From the NCBI GenBank assembly GCA_964468375.1, contig CAYXUW010000075.1, positions 1-11,874 of the forward strand: a DNA stretch of 11,874 bases, read 5' to 3'. Shown piece by piece: positions 1 through 5,025 of this stretch (positions are counted from its first letter, which is position 1; every line of letters starts with the position of its first letter). The notes under the pieces are model-generated. The model searched no databases and was not told the origin of the DNA. It worked only from the letters and a program-made list of their open reading frames with translations. The translations under genes and the position numbers were made by a program. This DNA is from CAYXUW01 sp964468375 (GTDB lineage: Bacteria > Planctomycetota > Phycisphaerae > Sedimentisphaerales > Anaerobacaceae).

Positions 1-119
1 GGGATTTACAATATACAACAGCAAGAAGATATTTCAACGGCACTATCGACGACGTGCGGGTTTACAACAGGGCTTTAACTGAAGAAGAGGTGGAATACCT
101 CTACGAAAGCGGCTTGTAA
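1..119 (+). CDS. 3' end of a LamG-domain (concanavalin-like) secreted protein, partial
   Basis: Only the last 38 codons are present; the first full codon starts at base 3 and the stop is TAA at 117-119. The visible peptide contains F-N-G-T-I-D-D-V-R-V-Y-N-R-A-L-T-E-E-E-V, the typical last strand of a Laminin_G_3/LamG jelly-roll domain (the I-D-D-V-R-x-Y-N-R-A-L signature). The same signature occurs in the large minus-strand protein next door (F-D-G-A-I-D-D-V-R-I-Y-N-R-A-L), so the two are related modules. Unlike the two large secreted proteins in this window, this one ends directly after LamG, with no dockerin-like tail. LamG domains in such proteins usually bind carbohydrate or other extracellular ligands. 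The specific role cannot be told from the fragment. Confidence 0.8.
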   Translation, partial: DLQYTTARRYFNGTIDDVRVYNRALTEEEVEYLYESGL

Positions 120-149
120 AAAAAACTGAAGCAGATTTTGACTTTTTCG

Positions 150-180
150 GGACGGCTGGGTATCTGGCCGTCCTTTTTTT
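150..180 (+). terminator. Intrinsic terminator of the LamG gene
   Basis: A perfect 7-bp GC-rich stem, GGACGGC (150-156) with GCCGTCC (167-173), has a 10-nt loop and is followed at once by seven T (174-180). It lies about 30 nt after the LamG gene stop. The T-run is only on the + side, so it serves the left gene and not the convergent minus-strand gene. Confidence 0.88.
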
Positions 181-244
181 ATTTGGTAGGAGTAACGGTT
201 CCTCATCGTGTTGTGCAGTGGTGTCGGAAGGCCGCGAGTGTTTT

Positions 245-275
245 CGTATTGCGTCGTGTGTGATGCGTATTGCGT
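245..275. repeat. 10-bp direct repeat CGTATTGCGT with 21-bp period
   Basis: CGTATTGCGT occurs at 245-254 and again at 266-275, so the copies are offset by 21 bp, about two helical turns. They sit between two convergent gene ends, where a regulator site is not expected. The surrounding 181-311 stretch has no convincing gene. A small reading frame across it on the minus strand lacks any recognisable feature. Confidence 0.5.
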
Positions 276-311
276 AAAATGATATAAGAGCAGGAGGCAG
301 GACAAGCTGGT

Positions 312-2720
312 TTAGTGCCAGGAGGTTTGCTTAAGCCAGTCATCGGCGAGCAAAGCAAGGTCGGAGGTATCAATTAGGCCGTCACGATTGAAATCGCCGG
401 GCTGTTCTGCGGCGGAGTTGAGCCAATCGGCTGCCTGATAAGCGAAATCAATCAGGTCAACAGTTCCGTCGTTGGTCAGGTCAGCGAGTATTGCCCAATC
501 GTAAGGGGGCATAGAGGCCTCGGCAGTTCCGCCGAACGCGCCCATATTTATGCGCAGATTCTGGCCCCAAACGTTATTGGGATCAGGAGGTACAGAGACA
601 GGTTCATTTGCCAAAGGCGAACCGGGATTACCCGCATCGATACATCGGCTGGTGACATCGTCATAATCCCATCGCCGGCGGGTGGTATCCCAATACCAGC
701 CCTCGCTTTTCAAATGATAGTCGTTAGCATCTGCATCGACGAAGCAAGGGTCGATATTTATAATCCCGGGTCCAATTTCAAGAATGTCACCATCATTCAA
801 GACCACACGTATTTGATCCGTATCACCATCAATGTCGCAATACGATATTTTAGACACGTTCATTATCTGAGGTACGCTTTGAATGTAAATCTGCGGTCCA
901 TCATCCTGCACGAAGTTATCCCAAAAGATGCTGTTGCTGATAACAGCGTTGCAATCAGAGGCATAAAATGCTCCACCTCTCCTTGCAGAGTTGCCCGCGA
1001 AGGTGCAATTTTTAATGGTAATAGCCGGATAGTGAGCGTATATCCCGCCCCCATTTGTCCAGTTCATATTTGCAACGGAATTTTTTATGAAAAGGCAGTT
1101 ACGCACAATTGGCGAACAATGCGTATAGGAGAGAAGCCCTCCCCCGCCGGCATCATAATTACCAATGACTTTGTTGTATAAAAACAAGCAGTCTTCAATC
1201 AACGGGTAGCAATACCAATAGACGGATATTCCAGCTCCCATCTCTCCCTGATTCTGGCTGATAATACAACGTTCTATCGTAGGACTACTTTGATAACAGT
1301 AGATTCCTCCTCCATAACAATAGAAGTAGGAATCATCGTAGGCAGTGTTCATACTGATTATGCAGCGGGATATCAAGGGGCTGGTCCTATAACAATAAAT
1401 ACCACCGCCGTCATCGGCAGTAAAACCATTTATAATTTTAAGTCCGATTACGGCTGAATTAACGTCCCCGACTGTATCTATATAAAGTCCACGGTGTGGC
1501 TCATTAATTGTACCCTGGGCGTTTATTACCGTAGCGGCAACAACACAAGGGTCGTTGGGGTCGATGCTGCGCAATGTTATCGCCTTGCCTTTAAAATCGA
1601 TGTCGCGATTACCATTACCTGTATAGGTACCCGGAGCAATAATGACAACTTCAGAGTTCGCCGCCATATCTATTGCCTTTTGTATGGTTGGATATTCCGA
1701 TGGAACATGCAATATACCATCAGCATCGGTTGTGTGGAAGCTCCAGACATTCCCCTTCCATGTGTTTGTGTCGTTTATTTCATCAACGCGCCAGTAATAA
1801 GCTGTTTGATATGTGAGGCCGCAAGGGTCAAAGGTGTTTATGTCGAAAATGCCTTTGTACTCTGGAGAAGAAATATTAGCATCATTTATATCATTGTAAT
1901 CAGTTCCTAAATACACATCATGCAACTCTATTCCCCAGCCTGGCAACCAGCTAAGGACGATATTGGGGTTTACTGCCGTTTCACCATCATAAGGATTTGG
2001 GGCATACGCTACAGGTCCGTGGCCTTGCCGATGCATCTGTCTTATTTCCTCTTCAGACAAGGCTCTATTGTAAATTCGGACATCGTCGATAGCTCCGTCA
2101 AACCAATCCACATCACCTTTCGTTTTTCCAATTCTCAGCGGCTCATTGTTAATAATGCCAAAAGACTGATTTTGAGGAGATGTTCCCGCGGGGAAGCCAT
2201 TTATATAGAAATTGACACTGTCACCTTCTTTCAAAGTTACAGCAACATGCTGCCATACTTCTGCTGCGACAGAATGCGGTATTGATTCATATAGCACTTC
2301 GGTTCGGTCCGTTGATGTCTGGTGAGACAAGATTAAAGTATCTGAATATATCATAAACGCATAATTACCCGAAGCCCCCATTGACGCTGTACCGCTCGGC
2401 TGTTTGCCTACGACAGTGGATATACCACTGTTAGCATTCAGCCTGACCCAAGCAGTGATGGTCATCTGATTATCCATATCAAGAGAGTTATTATCAGGGA
2501 CACTAACATAATCATCGGAGCCATCGAAATCCAGCGCACCGCTAATCTGGCCTGTTGTCCACGTTGCGCCATAAACAACGCCGTTATTATCGCCTGCTGA
2601 ATCGTAAGCAGTGCTGCCGGTGCCTTCGTCAAACTTCCACCAGCTTACAAGATTAGGATCAGCAAATGCAGTTGGAACTGAAATTAGAAATGCTGTCGCA
2701 ATAAAAATCAACTTTTTCAC
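312..2720 (-). CDS. Secreted LamG / Fn3-like / right-handed beta-helix protein with C-terminal dockerin-type repeats
   Basis: This is an 802-residue modular exported protein. Residues 1-20 form a Sec signal peptide (Lys-Lys, hydrophobic core, A-F-A before Asp21). Residues ~22-232 are a LamG/concanavalin-like domain (S-W-W-K-F-D-E-G-T-G-S start, I-D-D-V-R-I-Y-N-R-A-L end). Residues ~236-331 are an Fn3-like domain with D-V-Y-L-G-T and Y-Y-W-R-V-D-E-I-N. From ~335 a right-handed parallel beta-helix begins (P-T-I-Q-K-A-I-D, I-I-A-P-G-T-Y-T-G) and runs to ~650, with repeated G-G-G-I-Y-C-Y and C-I-I-S-x-N coils. Residues 668-746 are a linker module shared with the 5026-7719 protein. Residues 747-802 hold two dockerin-like calcium loops (D-L-T-N-D-G-T-V-D and D-F-N-R-D-G-L-I-D). 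It probably binds or degrades polysaccharide outside the cytoplasm, but no catalytic residues can be assigned. The start is GTG, supported by GGGAGG 8 nt upstream. The gene is monocistronic as far as can be seen. Confidence 0.93.
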   Translation of the reverse strand: MKKLIFIATAFLISVPTAFADPNLVSWWKFDEGTGSTAYDSAGDNNGVVYGATWTTGQISGALDFDGSDDYVSVPDNNSLDMDNQMTITAWVRLNANSGISTVVGKQPSGTASMGASGNYAFMIYSDTLILSHQTSTDRTEVLYESIPHSVAAEVWQHVAVTLKEGDSVNFYINGFPAGTSPQNQSFGIINNEPLRIGKTKGDVDWFDGAIDDVRIYNRALSEEEIRQMHRQGHGPVAYAPNPYDGETAVNPNIVLSWLPGWGIELHDVYLGTDYNDINDANISSPEYKGIFDINTFDPCGLTYQTAYYWRVDEINDTNTWKGNVWSFHTTDADGILHVPSEYPTIQKAIDMAANSEVVIIAPGTYTGNGNRDIDFKGKAITLRSIDPNDPCVVAATVINAQGTINEPHRGLYIDTVGDVNSAVIGLKIINGFTADDGGGIYCYRTSPLISRCIISMNTAYDDSYFYCYGGGIYCYQSSPTIERCIISQNQGEMGAGISVYWYCYPLIEDCLFLYNKVIGNYDAGGGGLLSYTHCSPIVRNCLFIKNSVANMNWTNGGGIYAHYPAITIKNCTFAGNSARRGGAFYASDCNAVISNSIFWDNFVQDDGPQIYIQSVPQIMNVSKISYCDIDGDTDQIRVVLNDGDILEIGPGIINIDPCFVDADANDYHLKSEGWYWDTTRRRWDYDDVTSRCIDAGNPGSPLANEPVSVPPDPNNVWGQNLRINMGAFGGTAEASMPPYDWAILADLTNDGTVDLIDFAYQAADWLNSAAEQPGDFNRDGLIDTSDLALLADDWLKQTSWH

Positions 2721-2728
2721 GTTAATTG

Positions 2729-2734
2729 CCTCCC
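2729..2734 (-). promoter_or_regulatory. Shine-Dalgarno deciding the GTG start of the 802-aa secreted protein
   Basis: On the minus strand GGGAGG lies 8 nt before the GTG at 2720-2718. A signal peptide begins directly at this codon, which confirms the start. Confidence 0.8.
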
Positions 2735-2751
2735 TAAATTAGGTACAAGCC

Positions 2752-2780
2752 AAGATAAGTGATTTAAGCCGAAAGGTCAA
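2752..2780 (-). promoter_or_regulatory. Sigma70-type promoter for the minus-strand secreted protein gene
   Basis: Read on the minus strand, TTGACC (2780-2775) is followed by a 17-nt spacer and TATCTT (2757-2752). The -35 matches the consensus at 5 of 6 positions and the -10 at 4 of 6. Transcription would begin near 2745, giving a leader of about 25 nt that contains the ribosome binding site. Confidence 0.65.
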
Positions 2781-2822
2781 GGATAAAATGGTTGGTGAGG
2801 GCAGAAAGAGTGTGAAAAAAGG

Positions 2823-3112
2823 TTGTGGGGGATTAGGGGATTAGGTAAAATTGGTGGGAGTGATAGCGGTATTAACTTCTTTTAAGGAGCTTAGTAAAGT
2901 GGATAAAAGGCGGGAAGCAGCGGCCGGAGGGATAGGGGGAATGCTAGGTGGAATCGCTGGGGGATTAACGCCGCAGACTATGTCATCGTTAGGTAACGTG
3001 GTTATCCGTTCGGCTATCGGAGCAGCGATAGGCGCGGTGACAGGGGTGATAGTTTGCCTAATTATATTATCGCTGTGGAGCAAATCAAAAGAAGAGTGAA
3101 TTGTGGGGGATT
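2823..3112. repeat. 12-bp direct repeats bracketing a small membrane-protein gene
   Basis: TTGTGGGGGATT is found at 2823-2834 and 3101-3112, directly before and directly after the small ORF ending at 3099. The left copy continues into tandem GGGGATTA units (GGGGATTAGGGGATTAGG). Upstream of both copies there is a similar AGAGTG-containing stretch. No transposase or longer terminal repeat is visible. Confidence 0.6.
2899..3099 (+). CDS. Small glycine-zipper membrane protein, function unknown
   Basis: This encodes 66 residues from the GTG at 2899, chosen because AAGGAG (2884-2889) lies 9 nt upstream. The frame stays open leftwards to TTG 2851, which would add 16 residues but has a poorer ribosome binding site. 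After a charged start (D-K-R-R-E), residues 7-23 form a Gly-rich hydrophobic stretch (G-G-I-G-G-M-L-G-G-I-A-G-G). Residues 38-60 form a second hydrophobic helix with A-I-G-A-A-I-G-A spacing, ending in a charged S-K-S-K-E-E tail. Regular small-residue spacing suggests tightly packed helices in the inner membrane. I do not recognise the family. A bacteriocin-like or phage-holin-like role is conceivable but unsupported by any neighbour. The gene is bracketed by 12-bp direct repeats. Confidence 0.55.
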   Translation: MDKRREAAAGGIGGMLGGIAGGLTPQTMSSLGNVVIRSAIGAAIGAVTGVIVCLIILSLWSKSKEE

Positions 3113-3205
3113 GGGAAAAAAGATTAAAAATCAAGATGCAAAATGCAAAAAGGCGGAGCCGCTACACGGGGATTTTTTACTGCTTCCTGTTGTCTGTTAA
3201 AGTGA

Positions 3206-3679
3206 TTACCGGCTTCGATGTCTTTGTTCGTGCATTTGCTTCGAGCGGGGCCGACCACGGGACGTTCTTTTTTTGGGTATTTCTCTGATTTGAAGATTTC
3301 CTGTTTTTGAATTTTTGAAAGAAGATTTCCCCTTTTTTTTCTGGTCGGCCAGCGACAAGGCGTGATTGCACACTTCTCTTATAACAGATCTGCGATGTTT
3401 CAGGCCCTGCTCCAGAACCTTCAGGGCCTTTTTCTTCATTCTTCCCTGCATACTTCTAAGGCCGTATACTGCTGCGATTTTTGCTGTTTTCGTCGAATCG
3501 TTATGCAGGGCCTCCTTCAAGATGTCTAAACCATCTTCCTGCTGCCAGGACAAGACGAAAGCAGCACGTCGAGCAGCCGAGATGTCATCCACGTATAACT
3601 TTTCTCTCAACTGCTCAAGAAGCTGAACAGACTCTTCGTTTTTTTCTCGGCCGGAAGGTTTTCTTTTCTTTAACTTCAT
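3206..3679 (-). CDS. Basic HEAT-repeat-like protein with AT-hook-like tail
   Basis: A 157-residue soluble protein with no signal peptide. Residues 1-14 are very basic (M-K-L-K-K-R-K). Residues ~31-113 look like about three short helical HEAT/ARM-type repeats: A-A-R-R-A-A-F-V-L-S-W, then A-K-I-A-A-V-Y-G-L-R-S-M, then R-E-V-C-N-H-A-L-S-L-A, each followed by an amphipathic helix such as G-L-D-I-L-K-E-A-L. The C-terminus (~114-157) is lysine/arginine-rich and probably disordered, with R-G-R-P at 141-144, the core of an AT-hook. Together these suggest a small nucleic-acid-associated scaffold, which is inference. The start ATG has only a weak Shine-Dalgarno. It stands alone on the minus strand, and no clear terminator or promoter was found. 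Confidence 0.68.
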   Translation of the reverse strand: MKLKKRKPSGREKNEESVQLLEQLREKLYVDDISAARRAAFVLSWQQEDGLDILKEALHNDSTKTAKIAAVYGLRSMQGRMKKKALKVLEQGLKHRRSVIREVCNHALSLADQKKKGKSSFKNSKTGNLQIREIPKKRTSRGRPRSKQMHEQRHRSR

Positions 3680-3834
3680 AACATCGCCAATTATCTATAT
3701 CGGCAGGCATATGGAAGCTTCTAAAATCCTTAATCTTTTGTTCAGCAAACGGGAGGGGGGTATCTTAATTATTTCCCCCAACCACCCCATTTTTACATTT
3801 TTACCTTTATACTCCTCCGAAAAGCCAGATTCCA

Positions 3835-3864
3835 TTGACCACGCATACGTCGCCTCGTTATGTT
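3835..3864 (+). promoter_or_regulatory. Candidate sigma70 promoter before the structured intergenic region
   Basis: TTGACC (3835-3840), an 18-nt spacer and TATGTT (3859-3864) resemble the TTGACC-17-TATCTT promoter of the minus-strand gene at 2752-2780. Transcription would start near 3871 and run through several hairpins toward the four-cysteine protein gene at 4224. Confidence 0.4.
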
Positions 3865-3870
3865 AATTCA

Positions 3871-4198
3871 GCCCGCATCCTTGCGGTTGCCGCCCCCTCA
3901 AAATCACATATAAATAACAACCCAGAAATCGAATTGTCAAATAATTTATTTCAAGAAAATTAGATGCTTTTTATCTGTTTTTTTTCTCGAATATCTCTTT
4001 GGTATCGGCGATTTGCCGGAAATCGGCGAGCACCAAGAAAATTTTCGCTTACTGTGACATATGGTTGTCACCGGATTGTAAAAATATATGGTTCGGCCTG
4101 GCCTCACGCTTTAGGTTTACAAGTAAGGATGACGTGTTATTATCACCGAGGACGCAGGGAATTCCTCCTCCTTAAAAACCTGCGTCCTCTGAGTTTTT
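3871..4198 (+). ncRNA. Candidate structured non-coding RNA or long leader
   Basis: The 3680-4223 gap has no convincing gene but several well-formed hairpins in order. CCGC/GCGG pairs at 3873-3886. A long imperfect stem spans 3998-4037, with TTTGGT paired to ACCAAG and CGGCGATTT paired to AAATCGGCG with one mismatch around loop GCCGG. GTGACA/TGTCAC pairs at 4054-4071. The last is an 11-bp terminator-like stem at 4148-4189 followed by a T-run. With a promoter candidate at 3835, this could be a ~330-nt RNA, or the 5' leader of the gene at 4224. I do not recognise a known riboswitch consensus. A reading frame from 3964 to 4221 exists but encodes an unremarkable, arginine-rich sequence that runs through all these stems. 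Confidence 0.33.
4148..4198 (+). terminator. Terminator-like hairpin with CCTCCTCC in the loop
   Basis: GAGGACGCAGG (4148-4158) pairs perfectly over 11 bp with CCTGCGTCCTC (4179-4189). The 20-nt loop contains CCTCCTCC (4164-4171). TGAG and then five T follow (4194-4198), so the T-run starts slightly late for a classic intrinsic terminator. It sits just 26 nt before the ATG of the four-cysteine protein, so it may act as an attenuator for that gene or end an upstream small RNA. Confidence 0.6.
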
Positions 4199-4223
4199 GT
4201 TATTTGGAAAAGAGCTGTTAAAT

Positions 4224-4409
4224 ATGGAGAAGATTTGCGGGAACTGCGAGCACTTCGCACAAAGAGATTTAGATGTAGGCAGATACTTGAGTGCGTGTCA
4301 GAAAGATACGGGCGAAGTCGTTTTTAAGTGGGCCAACGAAACCTGCCCCGATTTCAAACCGAGACAGGAGAGAGAAAGTCCCGCCGAGGTGGACAGCCGG
4401 GAAGATTAA
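4224..4409 (+). CDS. Small four-cysteine, probable zinc-binding protein
   Basis: This encodes 61 residues from the ATG at 4224; AAAGAG (4209-4214) 9 nt upstream supports this start over the upstream in-frame TTG. Four cysteines are present: C5-x2-C8 (K-I-C-G-N-C-E-H-F), C25 (S-A-C-Q-K) and C41 (E-T-C-P-D-F-K-P). The pattern C-x2-C-x16-C-x15-C with W36 and a C-P-D-F end resembles small zinc-ribbon/knuckle proteins of unknown function common in environmental bacteria. The family resemblance is from memory and not verified. The last 15 residues are charged and probably flexible. No signal peptide is present, so it should be cytoplasmic. It may be a metal-site protein or a partner of a larger enzyme, but nothing nearby indicates which. 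A terminator-like hairpin directly upstream could regulate it. Confidence 0.65.
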   Translation: MEKICGNCEHFAQRDLDVGRYLSACQKDTGEVVFKWANETCPDFKPRQERESPAEVDSRED

Positions 4410-4534
4410 AGATGAGAAACGGAAATACATTAAATCAACGATATCAAGTTTTTTTGAAAAGCACGCTTTTTCTTATCCATACTCCACCTCTCTGCTGCGC
4501 CTATTTAAGTGAACAGGCGCGGGTTCTATGCGCA

Positions 4535-4703
4535 AAAAATCAGGGAGCGAGAAAAGGCGATAGTTCGGCGAGTTAGCCGCCGGCACGGATGTCGGTGGCT
4601 AACCACTCGCCGGGGAAATCCAGCCGCGAGGGGGCAATTAACGCCGAAAACAGCGATTATAGCCCTGATTTTTGTGAAATTTCCGCAAAAATCCCCAGAT
4701 TTT
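4535..4703. ncRNA. Strongly folded intergenic element with competing stems
   Basis: The core hairpin 4566-4612 has about 20 pairs: CGGCGAGT (4566-4573) with ACTCGCCG (4605-4612), TAGCCGCC (4574-4581) with GGTGGCTA (4594-4601), and GGCA with TGTC around loop CGGA, with only a 3-nt bulge (4602-4604). It is enclosed by a perfect 11-bp pair, AAAAATCAGGG (4535-4545) with CCCTGATTTTT (4663-4673). The right arm can instead pair with 4684-4693, giving a 10-bp stem GATTTTTGTG/CGCAAAAATC with one G-U. The AAAATC within 4684-4693 can in turn pair with GATTTT at 4698-4703. The strand of any transcript is unknown. No known RNA family was recognised, and no target-site duplication marks it as a mobile element. 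Confidence 0.4.
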
Positions 4704-4705
4704 CC

Positions 4706-4735
4706 TTGCAAAATGTGTCACCACCGTATTACAAT
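4706..4735 (+). promoter_or_regulatory. Candidate promoter for the 897-aa secreted protein
   Basis: TTGCAA (4706-4711), an 18-nt spacer and TACAAT (4730-4735) fit a sigma70 promoter (-10 matches 5 of 6). Transcription would begin near 4742 and leave a leader of roughly 280 nt that contains a short upstream ORF. No better match was found between 4740 and 5025. Confidence 0.4.
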
Positions 4736-4901
4736 GAATATAGAAATGAATAGCGAAGGCCGGGCCAAAAGCCGTAATATTATATATTAGTCTTTGCCAT
4801 CATAACTTAGTAAACATTTCATACTGACCCCGCCTTCCAAAAAGGCAGTTAATACTTAACAAAATCTGTTGCATATTTTGCGTCGGCTTATAGGAGAGAA
4901 A

Positions 4902-5006
4902 ATGGAGTCTGCCGGGCAAAAAACTGCTTTCGCACCTTTAATTTGGAATGCGAACAAACCATTGGCTGCAGGTGCGCGCCTGCACCGTCATATATATTTC
5001 TCATAA
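4902..5006 (+). CDS. Possible 34-residue leader peptide upstream of the beta-helix protein
   Basis: The ATG at 4902 has an excellent Shine-Dalgarno, AGGAG (4892-4896), 5 nt upstream, which is stronger than that of the large gene behind it. The frame runs 34 codons (start M-E-S-A-G-Q-K-T-A-F-A, end L-H-R-H-I-Y-F-S) to TAA at 5004-5006, 19 nt before the ATG at 5026. The peptide is short and moderately basic, with no signal peptide or membrane helix. A hairpin TGCAGG/CCTGCA (4967-4984) lies within its 3' half, and an alternative GGTGC/GCACC pairing overlaps it. Translation of this ORF could therefore change leader folding or couple to the downstream start. It could equally be a chance ORF. Confidence 0.38.
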   Translation: MESAGQKTAFAPLIWNANKPLAAGARLHRHIYFS

Positions 5007-5025
5007 CTTTTGAAAGGGATGGAAA

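Larger units (their letters stand above)
4410..4901 (+). other. Intergenic region with no supported gene; contents described
   Basis: After the four-cysteine gene, a weak hairpin (AAAAG 4457-4461 with CTTTT 4466-4470) followed by T-rich sequence may end its transcript. A GCGC/GCGC hairpin lies at 4517-4533. The strongly folded block 4535-4703 is described separately, followed by a promoter candidate at 4706-4735. A small GCCTT/AAGGC hairpin lies at 4832-4846 in the presumed leader of the next gene. Reading frames of 60-95 codons crossing this stretch overlap the hairpins, have no Shine-Dalgarno and show no recognisable protein character. Confidence 0.5.

Noticed and set aside
75..305. 76-codon minus-strand frame after the 802-aa gene
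   Set aside because: It crosses the terminator of the LamG gene and shows no domain; its start region is short direct repeats.
2825..2860. Telomere-like GGGGATTA tandem repeat or G-quadruplex
   Set aside because: Only about two and a half units and one GG tract of two; too short to argue for a functional telomere-like or quadruplex element.
3964..4221. 85-codon + frame in the 3.7-4.2 kb gap
   Set aside because: It runs through several strong hairpins including the terminator-like stem, has no Shine-Dalgarno and no recognisable protein features.
4566..4612. Integron attC site
   Set aside because: GTTAGCC and GGCTAAC arms are present but in the wrong order and do not fit the RYYYAAC / GTTRRRY core-site pattern.
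4535..4673. Miniature inverted-repeat transposable element
   Set aside because: The terminal inverted repeats are only 11 bp, no flanking target duplication is visible and no second copy occurs in the window.
4509..4790. Reading frames of 60-95 codons across the folded element
   Set aside because: Low-plausibility composition, no ribosome binding site, and codons dictated by the inverted repeats.
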